A stretch of 64,000 bases of DNA from Maribacter sp. MMG018. GTDB lineage: Bacteria > Bacteroidota > Bacteroidia > Flavobacteriales > Flavobacteriaceae. The stretch covers positions 124,001 to 188,000 of the forward strand of contig NZ_JAGJEC010000004.1 in the NCBI RefSeq assembly GCF_018100785.1. The letters run 5' to 3'. Numbering within the stretch: the first letter of the stretch is position 1; the number at the start of each line of letters is the position of its first letter. The position numbers and the translations under genes are program-made. Positions 54,082 to 63,202 of this stretch are shown here, in pieces. The notes beneath the pieces are model-generated. The model worked only from the letters and a program-made list of their open reading frames with translations, made no database searches and had not been told where the DNA came from.

Positions 54082-54735
54082 CTACATCTTGATTCCGAAA
54101 GATAAATCACCGGCATCTCCCAACCCTGGTAATATATAGCCCCTTGCATTTATATCTGGATCAACCGCCGCGATCCATAAATGCGTATTTTCCGGAAACA
54201 CTTTTTTAACATAATCGACTCCTATAACAGAACCTATTACCGCAACTATATGTATCTGAGCCGGGGTGCCATAAGGCTCTAAAGCCTTTAGCACATTTTC
54301 CATGGTTTTGCCCGTGGCCAACATTGGATCAGAGAGCACCAAAACCTTACCTTCTAACGAGGGGGTCGCAAAGTAATTGACGATCACTTCAAAATCGTCC
54401 TCATTGTTTTTATGCTCGCGGTAGGCTGAGACAAACCCGTTCTCTACCTTGTCAAAATAATTAAGAAGACCCTGATGTAAGGGTAGGCCCGCCCTTAAAA
54501 TGGAACACAGCACCAAGTTTTCTTGCGGTAAGGCCATTACCTTTTCTCCCAAGGGTGTCTGCACCGTTGTATCTGAATATTGCAAGGTCTTGCTCATTTC
54601 ATACCCTAATACTTCACCTATTCTTTCGATATTTCGGCGAAACCTCATCGAATCTTTTTGAATATGAACATCTCGCATTTCTGAAACAAACCTGTTTAAA
54701 AGCGAATTGTCTTTTCCTATATTATGAATGGTCAT
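54082..54735 (-). CDS. upp: Uracil phosphoribosyltransferase
   Basis: A 217-residue cytoplasmic enzyme that makes UMP from uracil and PRPP (pyrimidine salvage). The PRPP-binding loop is VLVLSDPMLATGKTMENVL (about residues 130-150), and the uracil-binding end is PGLGDAGDLSFG at the C-terminus. CSILRAGLPLHQGLL near residue 80 is the family's second conserved block. The length is usual for the Bacteroidota type. It is a single gene. Confidence 0.96.
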   Translation of the reverse strand: MTIHNIGKDNSLLNRFVSEMRDVHIQKDSMRFRRNIERIGEVLGYEMSKTLQYSDTTVQTPLGEKVMALPQENLVLCSILRAGLPLHQGLLNYFDKVENGFVSAYREHKNNEDDFEVIVNYFATPSLEGKVLVLSDPMLATGKTMENVLKALEPYGTPAQIHIVAVIGSVIGVDYVKKVFPENTHLWIAAVDPDINARGYILPGLGDAGDLSFGIKM

Positions 54736-54884
54736 TACTTAAAAATTTTGCTTTTAAGTTACGGTTTTCATGAAAATAATCTCGTTGCAACGGCGAGAAT
54801 AAAACTACAAAATAGTTCTCCCCAAAAACACCTTTGTATTGGCCCCTCTGTTATTTTACCAAGAAGCCATCACAATAGATCCGC

Positions 54885-57539
54885 TTACAGCTTATAATTT
54901 AAATTTACCATTACGGTTCTGGGAAAAACACGTCTTCTGTGTTCCATAAAATAGAGGGAGTTATACTGATTTGAAGATTGACTAATATTGTTCCCCAAGT
55001 TATAAGCCTCTACACCTATTTCGAAAGGGGAATCTTCTTTATGATAAAACACCTTGGCCCCTATCAAATTAAAATATGAACTGTTGGATTGGCTCTTATT
55101 GCTATAAAAATTTTGAAAAAATGACATCTCAAATTTCCAATCTTTATAATCATAAGATGCCGAAAAATCCACATCGGTCGTAAAAGTCCTATTCTCAAAA
55201 TATGGATTCGAATATTTATAAAAAGAGTTGTTCATTGTAAGTTCTATGTTTGGAAATTCTTCAAATTCTGTCCGAAACCTAAGATCACTGTTCACGTTTA
55301 CAGAATTGTTGAACGTTTGTTCCCCGTTAAAAATAGAAATGCCATTCTTATAAAAATAGGTATTGTACAAAGACACCCCCCAGTACTTTCTTTTGTAGCT
55401 GCCATTTACGGACACATCGTAAGAATCTGTACTATTATCCAGTTGGTAAGAAGACACTCCAACGGCAATACCGTCCGATGTTATATTTTGGATAATAGGT
55501 TCTTTATGTTTTCTATATCCGAGCTTTGTATACAAACTAAAGCCATAGGCCTTTGTCGCGGAAAATGACAACAAGGCCCTTTCTGTTGTTGTCTGCATCA
55601 AATAAGGATTTCCTTCTGTAATTAAATTGAAATCGGTAATCGTATTTCCGGAAAGTCTGGAGTTAGGGCGTGGATTTGAAACGGACATGTTATAGGAGAG
55701 TTCCAAACTTTTTTTCTCATCAAAATTCCATTCGATCTTTCCCACGGGAAGTATATTGTTCTCATAGTACGTATTCTCAAAAAGTGCGTGGCGATCTTTC
55801 CAAAACACATTCTGAAAAACCACACCAAAATCGACAATAACGGGTTTGCCTATATACCATTTATGGGTCACCGAAGTATTCAATTCATTCAGAAGACTAC
55901 CAAAATCGTTTGAAAACCCACTAATGAAGGTATATTGTGGTTGCCCCGTATCTTGAACGGCAAAATTATCGAGGCTGCTCTTTTGTAATTTGGCATTAAA
56001 GCCAAAAGTAACAATGTTAGTTCTAAAAGGTCTATAATGATGTTTTAAATCCAAGTCAAGGTTAGTATATTTTCTTTCTCCTTCATCTATCACTTTATAG
56101 GTATCTACCTCCGATAATGGTATGGATTCCGAAAAAATATCATAGGCACTGTGCCACCTATTTGTATAAAATTCCCTATTGTCATAAAAGCTCAACTTGG
56201 CAGAGGATACGTTTTTTCCCGAAAACCATTTATCAACATTGGCATTCATTAAAAACCGTTCTCCTTGTTGGGTATTTTGTACGGTATAGTGCCTTGTATC
56301 TTCCGCATTGTCAGATATATTTATCCCATCCGATTCTAGATTACTTTTATCAAAGGCAACATCCAATTTTACAACGGTATACAAATCCGGGGTGTATTTG
56401 TATTTCATCTTTCCATAATAGATCTTATTGTTGCCCGTAAGATTTTTTATCCTGTTCTCTATATCTTGTGAGGGTTGGTACGTATAATTGTACATATCCT
56501 CGTTTAACGTCCTATCGGACATACCTAGCGCAAATGCCCTAAACTCGTGTATATCATTGGGGTTGTACTGAAAGTTATACCCACCAAAATAATGGTTGTT
56601 ATCATAATAATCGGTGTTCTGCAAAAACTTCCCTATCGGCGAATCATACACATCTATAATACCCTGTATATCTTTCTCGCCATCTATAGCCAGGTAATCG
56701 GATAAAGTAAAAGACCTAGTTGGCGTATTGTTCATATCACCAATAAGATTATGCACCACGGTAGGGGAGTATTTAAAGATACTTGGATGAAACCGATATC
56801 TATCCTTATATCCGACACCGGCTTCTATATCCCCAAAAAGAAAGTTTTCTTTCCCTTCTTTTAGCTTTATGTTCATGACAAGTTCGTCCGAATTTTCAAA
56901 CTCTTTCAAAAAAGGGGTTTCGTTGTAGTCCTCTATCATTTGAACTTCGCTCACGACATCTGCCGGAATGTTTTTGGTGGCCATTTTAGGCTGTCCCGTA
57001 AAAAATGTCCTGTCCTCTACCATCACCGCTCCTACTTTTTTGTTCTTAAAGAAAACGTCCCCTTCCTTATTTACATAGATTCCTGGAAGTTTTTTTAAGA
57101 CCGCTCCAAGTTTTCTTTCTTTTCCGTTAACAAAGGCATCTACTTGATAAGAAGTCGTATCTTTTTTAACCTTTATAGGGGGTGTATAATTGACTACCAC
57201 TTCTTGCAACTCGTTCAAAGCTTCTTTCAGCACATAGTCCCGGGTTGTGTTGTTCTGTATAAATACGATGGTTTCTTTCAAAGGTTCAAAACCCATAAAG
57301 GTTATATTCAATGTATATTCGATATTTTTTTGAACATTTATTCTGAACCCGCCATCTTTACCCGACACAGCAAAAGAGAGGGGAATGGTCCGATCTTGCG
57401 GGTATAGTACTATATTGGCTCCTTCCAGCACATTACCTTCTATATCTTTTACCGTTCCAGAAAAAGTAGTTTTTTCTTGGGCCAAACAGCTTACAACGAC
57501 CAATAGTGCCGAAATATGAATAAAAAAACGAGATAACAT
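54885..57539 (-). CDS. TonB-dependent-receptor-like outer-membrane beta-barrel protein
   Basis: An 884-residue protein with signal peptide (FFIHISALLVVVSCLAQ). Residues 25-105 form a carboxypeptidase-like regulatory domain (FSGTVKDIEGNVLEGANIVLY). A plug-like part follows (LNELQEVVVNYTPPIKVKKDTTSYQVDAFVNGKE), and the remainder is an Asn/Tyr/Phe-rich beta-barrel ending MVNLNYKL with a basic residue and terminal Leu. It is in the group that pairs with GLPGLI proteins rather than SusD. The GLPGLI gene lies 20 bases upstream. The substrate is unknown. Confidence 0.92.
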   Translation of the reverse strand: MLSRFFIHISALLVVVSCLAQEKTTFSGTVKDIEGNVLEGANIVLYPQDRTIPLSFAVSGKDGGFRINVQKNIEYTLNITFMGFEPLKETIVFIQNNTTRDYVLKEALNELQEVVVNYTPPIKVKKDTTSYQVDAFVNGKERKLGAVLKKLPGIYVNKEGDVFFKNKKVGAVMVEDRTFFTGQPKMATKNIPADVVSEVQMIEDYNETPFLKEFENSDELVMNIKLKEGKENFLFGDIEAGVGYKDRYRFHPSIFKYSPTVVHNLIGDMNNTPTRSFTLSDYLAIDGEKDIQGIIDVYDSPIGKFLQNTDYYDNNHYFGGYNFQYNPNDIHEFRAFALGMSDRTLNEDMYNYTYQPSQDIENRIKNLTGNNKIYYGKMKYKYTPDLYTVVKLDVAFDKSNLESDGINISDNAEDTRHYTVQNTQQGERFLMNANVDKWFSGKNVSSAKLSFYDNREFYTNRWHSAYDIFSESIPLSEVDTYKVIDEGERKYTNLDLDLKHHYRPFRTNIVTFGFNAKLQKSSLDNFAVQDTGQPQYTFISGFSNDFGSLLNELNTSVTHKWYIGKPVIVDFGVVFQNVFWKDRHALFENTYYENNILPVGKIEWNFDEKKSLELSYNMSVSNPRPNSRLSGNTITDFNLITEGNPYLMQTTTERALLSFSATKAYGFSLYTKLGYRKHKEPIIQNITSDGIAVGVSSYQLDNSTDSYDVSVNGSYKRKYWGVSLYNTYFYKNGISIFNGEQTFNNSVNVNSDLRFRTEFEEFPNIELTMNNSFYKYSNPYFENRTFTTDVDFSASYDYKDWKFEMSFFQNFYSNKSQSNSSYFNLIGAKVFYHKEDSPFEIGVEAYNLGNNISQSSNQYNSLYFMEHRRRVFPRTVMVNLNYKL

Positions 57540-57559
57540 CTAATAACGATAGCGTATTA

Positions 57560-58264
57560 TTAATCTTCGGTTACCTTTCTTGCTCTTCTCATTAAAATAT
57601 GTTTTTCATCGGTGGTAATTACCCTACCTGGCTTTATCTTTTCTATTGGCTTAATGCCTTTTGCAGGATTTAGGGTTACCTTATCCGCAACAATGATAAT
57701 ATGACTACGCTCTAATTGCAGAATAAGCCCGGGAAGACCTCCAAACCCCGACGGCCCATAAGGCACAGGTATTTCTGGAGTGTACCAAGCCTCTATAGTA
57801 AACTCGTTTTCGGTATAATATTGCACGTGGTGTTGCGTGGCTTTGTAACAGGTATAACCACCTATGCTCTTGGTCTCGTTATGTAGTGTCCACCCGTTCA
57901 TTCTATCGTTAAAGGAGACTATATACATAGAGTCCTTTATTTTCTTGTTTCTGTAAGCTGTGTTCTTTTTCGCATCTTGGTACCATGATCTGTCCGAAAA
58001 GGCAATTCCAGATGCTATTTTGGCCATAAACTCATCATGGGGGGCATGGGGCAGTTCCTCAAAAAAAGATTCTTTCGTATTATACCGCAATACATATTTC
58101 ATGTCATTTATTTCAAGTGCCAATTTTCTGGCAAAATCCTTGTCCTTTTTTATAGTGGCTACATCATAATATATAGAATGGTACTCTACCACCCCTTCTT
58201 GAGAATATGCAAACCATGTTATTACAAGAAAAATAAATATAGTAGTGTTTTTTATCATTATCAT
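57560..58264 (-). CDS. GLPGLI-family protein
   Basis: A 234-residue secreted protein with signal peptide (TTIFIFLVITWFAYSQ). The family motif is read directly: GFGGLPGLILQLE near residue 180, preceded by EAWYTPEIPVPYGP. GLPGLI proteins have no known biochemical activity, but they nearly always sit beside a TonB-dependent receptor, as here. The start may be either ATG at 58264 or 58258. Confidence 0.93.
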   Translation of the reverse strand: MIMIKNTTIFIFLVITWFAYSQEGVVEYHSIYYDVATIKKDKDFARKLALEINDMKYVLRYNTKESFFEELPHAPHDEFMAKIASGIAFSDRSWYQDAKKNTAYRNKKIKDSMYIVSFNDRMNGWTLHNETKSIGGYTCYKATQHHVQYYTENEFTIEAWYTPEIPVPYGPSGFGGLPGLILQLERSHIIIVADKVTLNPAKGIKPIEKIKPGRVITTDEKHILMRRARKVTED

Positions 58265-58283
58265 TTACGCTTTACTTAGAAAA

Positions 58284-58315
58284 AGAAGACCGTCGTTCCT
58301 TTTTGACGGTCTTCT
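58284..58315 (-). terminator. Hairpin between a small frame and the GLPGLI gene
   Basis: AGAAGACCGTC and GACGGTCTTCT form a perfect 11-base stem with a 10-base loop. It follows the small minus-strand frame at 58336-58476 and precedes the GLPGLI gene, so it would end or attenuate an upstream minus-strand transcript. Confidence 0.65.
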
Positions 58316-58335
58316 AATTTTATTAAACAATAAAA

Positions 58336-58476
58336 CTATTCCGGCGAAACACAATGCTTATATGCCATTTCATTATTATCAACCAATCCTACATTAATAG
58401 TTTCTTGAGTATTTGCAATGAATGGAACCAGAAAAAGAAAAATGATTATTTTATATCCGAGTTCATTGACTTTCAA
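58336..58476 (-). CDS. Possible 46-residue secreted peptide with TTG start
   Basis: A minus-strand frame starting at TTG 58476 and ending at TAG 58336. The first 23 residues (KVNELGYKIIIFLFLVPFIA) look like a signal peptide and the mature part is about 24 residues (TQETINVGLVDNNEMAYKHC). No in-frame ATG is present. The terminator just downstream supports transcription. It may also be the decayed start of a former gene. Confidence 0.35.
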   Translation of the reverse strand: MKVNELGYKIIIFLFLVPFIANTQETINVGLVDNNEMAYKHCVSPE

Positions 58477-58813
58477 ATGTACCTTACCTTGTTTTGTTTT
58501 GTAAATACAGTTTAGAAATAAAAGACTTGTTCCACATAGTCAAAACGTTTATTGCTCCACAATGTACCTTAAAACCTCTTTAAAAGTAAGAAAAAACATA
58601 ATAAAAAAAACTCAGTACAGGACCCAAAACATACACTGTACGTTCCCCCTGTTAAAATATATGCTTCCCTTTATATTTTATAGCGAAAAAAATAGTTGAC
58701 ACCTATCTTTCTAAAACAAAAAAAGCAGGCCTACATACTACAGCAGACCTGCTCTTAAAAAAGAACATAATACCAGATTATCTTAGGGCCACGCCCAACA
58801 CCCTCTTACTTTT
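58477..58813. other. AT-rich gap with a terminator
   Basis: This 337-base stretch has no convincing gene. It contains the terminator at 58724-58753. The rest is AT-rich. Confidence 0.4.
58724..58753 (-). terminator. Intrinsic terminator of the WG-repeat gene
   Basis: AGCAGGCCT and AGACCTGCT pair with one mismatch around a 12-base loop; on the minus strand a run of seven Ts follows. It lies 60 bases after the stop of the gene at 58814. Confidence 0.75.
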
Positions 58814-59455
58814 TTAATTTTTGGTATCCAACTTACGTATCTCCCAACCTTTATCTTGTTTGTGTATGGCCACTAACCCCTTATTCAATATTTTTGCCCC
58901 TATATCTGGCATTTTATACCTTTTTACGGTCATTTGAATATGGTCTCTTTTTTCGAAATAATCGGTTATTTCACCTTGGGTGTTTACCATGACATCAAAG
59001 AATTTATAGTCATAGATCTTTAACTTAAACTCATTTTCGCCCCTAAAGGTCTTATCGAACAACACCCCGGTTGTAACCCCGTTCTCAAACGGATAAATAT
59101 TTAAAAATTGGGGTTCTATGACGGTCTCTCCCTTGGTGTTTATAAAGCCGAATACGGGCACCCCATCCTCTACCTTTTTCACTATCATGCAAAGTCCTTC
59201 GTTAAAGACAGGATATTTGACCGCAGCGACATCTTCTTTTGATAGGTCTGCATTTTTGTTCCAATAAATATCGTCTCTAAAATCGATGACCAATGTACCT
59301 TGATCATTTATAAACCCCCATTGTTCCCCTTGCCGCACAGCGGCCAAGCCCTCGCTAAAAGGAGCGATCTCGTCAATATTACCAATTGTTTGAGCGGATA
59401 AGGCAGTAGTGAACATAAGCACTATCAGCCCCCATAATTTTCTGCTATTTTTCAT
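58814..59455 (-). CDS. Secreted WG-repeat protein
   Basis: A 213-residue protein with signal peptide (GLIVLMFTTALSAQ). Two clear WG-repeat units are visible: GLAAVRQGEQWGFINDQGTLVIDF (about residues 34-57) and VPVFGFINTKGETVIEPQF (about residues 98-117), with a degenerate third. WG repeats are thought to form a binding surface in surface or periplasmic proteins. No further role can be assigned. Confidence 0.87.
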   Translation of the reverse strand: MKNSRKLWGLIVLMFTTALSAQTIGNIDEIAPFSEGLAAVRQGEQWGFINDQGTLVIDFRDDIYWNKNADLSKEDVAAVKYPVFNEGLCMIVKKVEDGVPVFGFINTKGETVIEPQFLNIYPFENGVTTGVLFDKTFRGENEFKLKIYDYKFFDVMVNTQGEITDYFEKRDHIQMTVKRYKMPDIGAKILNKGLVAIHKQDKGWEIRKLDTKN

Positions 59456-59542
59456 GATTCATTTTTTTTTAAAGTGTCCACTAATGTAATTTGTTGCTAT
59501 TGAGAATACTATGACCTTTATCAGCCTTCATTATTTTTTGAT

Positions 59543-59944
59543 CTACCTGAACAGTATTTCGATCTTTGCCAATAATATCAGTTCCGATTTGTTTTTGCCC
59601 GCAAAGGCATTTGCCATGGCATTGCCCGTATCCATCACTAAACGCTTTATTTCGGGTGTAAATTTTTCTTTGTGTTCTTCATAAAACTCCACAAACTCAT
59701 TATAGCTCTCCTTTGGGTCCGTCTCATTGGCGAACAACCAATCAAAGGCGGTCTCTATCATAAAGGCGGCATCGGTGCCAAATTCATCTTCTATCTCATC
59801 TATATCCAACCAATAACTACGTATAAAAGACCTCAAATGCTCTATTTCTTTGGTATGCACGTTGCCATCTATACTTGCGACGGCATAAAAAAGTTTTCCC
59901 AGGTTTTCATACAAGGCTATACCCGTATTTTCCGAATTCATCAT
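59543..59944 (-). CDS. TerB-like helical protein
   Basis: A 133-residue cytoplasmic protein. The opening ALYENLGKLFYAVASIDGNVHTKEIEHLRSF matches the TerB/DjlA-like pattern, in which an acidic D-G-x-V/h-x-x-E turn binds a divalent metal between helices. The rest is helical. Tellurite resistance should not be inferred; this domain occurs in many stress-related proteins. It is divergent from the kinase gene with about 97 bases between. Confidence 0.82.
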   Translation of the reverse strand: MMNSENTGIALYENLGKLFYAVASIDGNVHTKEIEHLRSFIRSYWLDIDEIEDEFGTDAAFMIETAFDWLFANETDPKESYNEFVEFYEEHKEKFTPEIKRLVMDTGNAMANAFAGKNKSELILLAKIEILFR

Positions 59945-60041
59945 AACATTAAATTTATGGGTTACTTGATGGGAAAAATAACATGATAATTCTTACTTTA
60001 CTATGATAAGTATCAGTTTAATATTATCTTGTAGAATGCCA

Positions 60042-61187
60042 ATGTTTCAAAAAAACAGTGATATATTCAATATTTTGGCCGAAGGTATTTCGGAGGGTAT
60101 TATTGTGGTGAATACCAAACAAATAATCGTGGCCACCAATACTTCTGCAGAGCAGCTTTTTGGATACGAAAAAGATGAGCTTATAGGCAAATCATTGAAC
60201 GTGATCATCCCTACCCGGTATCATAGTCAACATACGAGCCATGTTTCAAATTTTATAGATAAAGGCAAAAAAAGACGAATGGGCCAGGGTATGGATCTGA
60301 ACGGTCTTCGTAAAAATGGGGAGGAATTTCCGGTAGAAGCAGGTCTTAACCCTTTTAAAATTTATGGTGACACTTATGTGCTGGCCTTGGTAACCGACAT
60401 TACCGAAAGAAAAAATTACACCCTAAAACTGGAACAGACCGTACAGGAACGTACCAAACAATTAACAGAGGCCCTCATTAAAGAAAAAGAACTCAATGAG
60501 CTTAAAACAAGGTTTTTATCGTTGGTGTCGCACGAATTTAAAACGCCCCTTAGCGGTATTCTTACTTCTATAACCCTTTTGTCCAAATACACAAAAACCG
60601 AACAGCAAGAAAAACGAGACAAACACATTGCTACCATAAAGTCTAAAGTTCGCCAACTAAATACCATATTAAGCGATTTTCTTTCTGTAGAGCGTTTAGA
60701 TTCTGGCAAGGTAAATTACAACATAGAAAAGTTTGCGTTGAGCAAATTGATCAACGAGGTCATATACGATGCCAATATGTTGCTAAAGACAGAGCAACAT
60801 ATTCAATACCCCGATAATATTGATGAAGTACAAATTACGTTCGACGAAAAAATATTGGGCCTGGCGCTATCCAACTTAATAAACAACGCCATAAAATATT
60901 CCCCTGAACAGACAACGATCAAAATTATCTTTAGAAGAGAAGCGGAGTATATTTACCTAGAGGTTATAGATCAAGGTATAGGTATTCCTAAATCTCAACA
61001 AAAGCATATTTTTGACCGTTATTTCCGGGCCGAGAATGCCTTATTGAGCCAAGGTACCGGTATAGGCCTAAATATTGCAAAACAACATTTGGAAAATCTG
61101 GGGGCAAGTCTTTATTTTGAAAGCGAAGAAAATGTAGGTTCTACCTTTACGATCCGTATTCCCAAAAACCAAGAAACCAAAAGATGA
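60042..61187 (+). CDS. PAS-domain sensor histidine kinase
   Basis: A soluble kinase of 381 residues from the ATG at 60042, where the family typically begins (MFQKNSDIFNILAE); an ATG at 60003 would add 13 atypical residues. A PAS domain covers about 5-125 (GIIVVNTKQIIVATNTSAEQLFGYE ... NPFKIYGDTYVLALVTDITERK). A coiled-coil linker precedes the HisKA box (LVSHEFKTPLSGI, His164) and the ATPase domain with N (NLINNAIKYSP), G1 (DQGIGIPKSQQ) and G2 (GTGIGLNIAK) boxes. No transmembrane segment, so it senses a cytoplasmic signal. It overlaps the regulator gene by four bases. Confidence 0.95.
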   Translation: MFQKNSDIFNILAEGISEGIIVVNTKQIIVATNTSAEQLFGYEKDELIGKSLNVIIPTRYHSQHTSHVSNFIDKGKKRRMGQGMDLNGLRKNGEEFPVEAGLNPFKIYGDTYVLALVTDITERKNYTLKLEQTVQERTKQLTEALIKEKELNELKTRFLSLVSHEFKTPLSGILTSITLLSKYTKTEQQEKRDKHIATIKSKVRQLNTILSDFLSVERLDSGKVNYNIEKFALSKLINEVIYDANMLLKTEQHIQYPDNIDEVQITFDEKILGLALSNLINNAIKYSPEQTTIKIIFRREAEYIYLEVIDQGIGIPKSQQKHIFDRYFRAENALLSQGTGIGLNIAKQHLENLGASLYFESEENVGSTFTIRIPKNQETKR

Positions 61188-62233
61188 TGAAGAAACTTTT
61201 ACTGATCGAAGATGACAGGGTTCTCAGAGAAAACACGGCAGAACTTTTGGAACTTTCAGACTATACCGTACTTACCGCCCCCAATGGCAAAGCCGGTATT
61301 ACCGCTGCCAAAGAGCATTTGCCAGACCTTATTATTTGCGATATTATGATGCCGGAAGTGGACGGGTACGGTGTTTTAGAAGATTTATCTTCGGATAGTA
61401 GTACACAGCATATACCTTTTATTTTTCTTTCTGCCATTACAGAACACAAAAGCATCCGAAAAGGAATGGATCTTGGTGCGGACGACTACCTTACCAAACC
61501 TTTTGAAGAAGAGGACCTGATCAGCGCAGTAGAAAGTAGGTTGGCAAAAGCGGCACTGCTTCAGAAGAATGGAGCCAAGGAAACAAAAGACGAAGACACC
61601 TATGAATTACGAGACCTAAACCAGCTCAAAAATTATTTTGACGATAATGGCGAGATTTTGGAATTTGAACAGGGCGATACCATATATGAAGAAGGGTCTA
61701 GATCACATACGGTTTACCTGATTACCCGCGGCACCGTAAAATGCCATACCGTAGACCCCGAAGGCAAAGAGCTAATTACATCGCTACACCGGGCAGATGA
61801 TTTTTTAGGTTTTACTTCTTTTATGCACAATACCCCTTATAAAGAATCTGCCAGTGCCCTAGAAAATGTGGAACTTGCCGCTATCTCTAAAGACGAACTA
61901 ATGGGGATCTTAGAAAAAAACAGTTCGATCTCTTTAGAACTAATGGAACTTCTTTCGGGCAATATCACCGAGATAAAACAACAGCTTCTACAAATGGCCT
62001 ATAGTTCTGTACGGAAAAAAACGGCCCAGACATTATTACAATTTGCCCAAATAATGAACAAGAGCGCAGATGACGCCATTAAAATATCTAGAAGCGACCT
62101 TGCCAGTGTGGCCGGTATTGCCCCAGAAAGCCTTATTAGAACCCTGTCCGGTTTTAAAAAGGAAGGGCTCATCGCCATCGAAGGTAGAAACATTCGCATA
62201 CTTAAACTGAAAGAACTTCAAAACATAACATAA
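61184..62233 (+). CDS. Response regulator fused to a Crp/Fnr-type regulator
   Basis: A 349-residue three-part protein. Residues 4-125 form a receiver domain with Asp53 (IICDIMMPEVDGYG) as the phosphoacceptor and Lys105 (DYLTKPF). Residues about 145-255 form a cyclic-nucleotide-binding-like domain (ILEFEQGDTIYEEG ... VYLITRGTVKCH). Residues about 265-345 form a Crp-type winged helix (ISRSDLASVAGIAPESLIRTLSGFKKEGLI). The start overlaps the kinase stop (ATGATGA), so the two are coupled. It probably activates the stress-protein genes downstream. No Fnr-type Cys cluster is visible. Confidence 0.95.
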   Translation: MMKKLLLIEDDRVLRENTAELLELSDYTVLTAPNGKAGITAAKEHLPDLIICDIMMPEVDGYGVLEDLSSDSSTQHIPFIFLSAITEHKSIRKGMDLGADDYLTKPFEEEDLISAVESRLAKAALLQKNGAKETKDEDTYELRDLNQLKNYFDDNGEILEFEQGDTIYEEGSRSHTVYLITRGTVKCHTVDPEGKELITSLHRADDFLGFTSFMHNTPYKESASALENVELAAISKDELMGILEKNSSISLELMELLSGNITEIKQQLLQMAYSSVRKKTAQTLLQFAQIMNKSADDAIKISRSDLASVAGIAPESLIRTLSGFKKEGLIAIEGRNIRILKLKELQNIT

Positions 62234-62260
62234 CTTATTACTTCTTAATCATTTAACCAG

Positions 62261-62280
62261 ATTTGTCCACCATGACAAAT
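62261..62280. promoter_or_regulatory. Inverted repeat, candidate operator of the Crp-type regulator
   Basis: ATTTGTC-CACCAT-GACAAAT is a perfect 7-base inverted repeat with a 6-base spacer, the geometry bound by Crp/Fnr dimers. It lies between the regulator gene and the first stress-protein gene. A near-consensus -7 box (TATATTTT) follows at 62306-62313, placing the site about 50 bases before the likely transcription start. Confidence 0.6.
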
Positions 62281-62337
62281 ATCATAGGTTTTCTTTAGGC
62301 CCTCCTATATTTTTAGGGCATCATTAAAAGAAAATCA

Positions 62338-63183
62338 ATGAAAAATTTACTGATCCCTACCGACTTTTCCAGTAATGCGGCCCATGCAATTTCGTATGCG
62401 CTTGATCTCTTTAAATGTGAGCGTGCAAACTTTTACTTTTTGCACACCTATGCGGATGAAGTTTATGAGGTAACCCATAATGTTGAAGATTCTTTTTTTG
62501 ATAAGCAGAAGAAGGCCATTGCCCTTAATTCTAAAAAACTCTTGGATGAGATCATCACCGAACAAAAGGAAAAAAGGCACAACCCAAGGCACCATTATGA
62601 GGCCGTAGCCACTTTTGACTCTTTGGTAGATGGAGTCAATTCTTTTATAAACATTAAAAATATAGACCTTACCATAATGGGCACCAAAGGAAAAACAGCC
62701 GATAAAAAGGTGACTTTTGGCAGTCACACGGTTCAGGTCTTTAAATATGTTAATTGCCCTGTATTGGCTGTTCCAGACCTGTACCCTTACAGCCCACCTA
62801 AAAAAATATTGTTCCCGACGGATTATATGGTACCCTACAAACGCAGAGAACTCAAACTGCTGGATATGTTGGCCGCCAGATATAAATCTGAAGTACACGC
62901 ACTATACATTTCAGACTTTGAGGATTTGAGCCATAGGCAATTGGACAACAAAAAATTTTTAGAAGCTACATTGCCAAATGCCATTATACACTCTAAAAGA
63001 ACATCGGTAAAAAACAAAGCGGAGGCCATCATGGAATATATGGACCTGAACCAAATGAACCTTTTAACCATGGTAAATTCTCGCCATTCTTTTTTAGAGG
63101 ATATGCTATACCGCTCTACGGTAGATCAAATTGCGTTGCATACCCCTATTCCGTTCCTGGTTTTGCAAAACTTGCCCCGCTAA
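62338..63183 (+). CDS. Universal stress protein (tandem UspA domains), first copy
   Basis: A 281-residue protein with two UspA-type units: residues 1-150 (LLIPTDFSSNAAHAISYALDLF ... DLTIMGTKGK) and residues 155-281 (KKILFPTDYMVPYKRRELKLL ... PIPFLVLQNLP). The first unit retains an ATP-binding-like GTKGK...G.H.V segment. It follows the regulator by 104 bases and the candidate operator. Such proteins act in survival under low oxygen or starvation; the sequence alone does not define the signal. Confidence 0.93.
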   Translation: MKNLLIPTDFSSNAAHAISYALDLFKCERANFYFLHTYADEVYEVTHNVEDSFFDKQKKAIALNSKKLLDEIITEQKEKRHNPRHHYEAVATFDSLVDGVNSFINIKNIDLTIMGTKGKTADKKVTFGSHTVQVFKYVNCPVLAVPDLYPYSPPKKILFPTDYMVPYKRRELKLLDMLAARYKSEVHALYISDFEDLSHRQLDNKKFLEATLPNAIIHSKRTSVKNKAEAIMEYMDLNQMNLLTMVNSRHSFLEDMLYRSTVDQIALHTPIPFLVLQNLPR

Positions 63184-63202
63184 CTATAAAAAGGTACGTA
63201 CT

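Noticed and set aside
59543-59944. Tellurite resistance role for the TerB-like protein
   Set aside because: No other ter genes are nearby; the domain is common in unrelated proteins.
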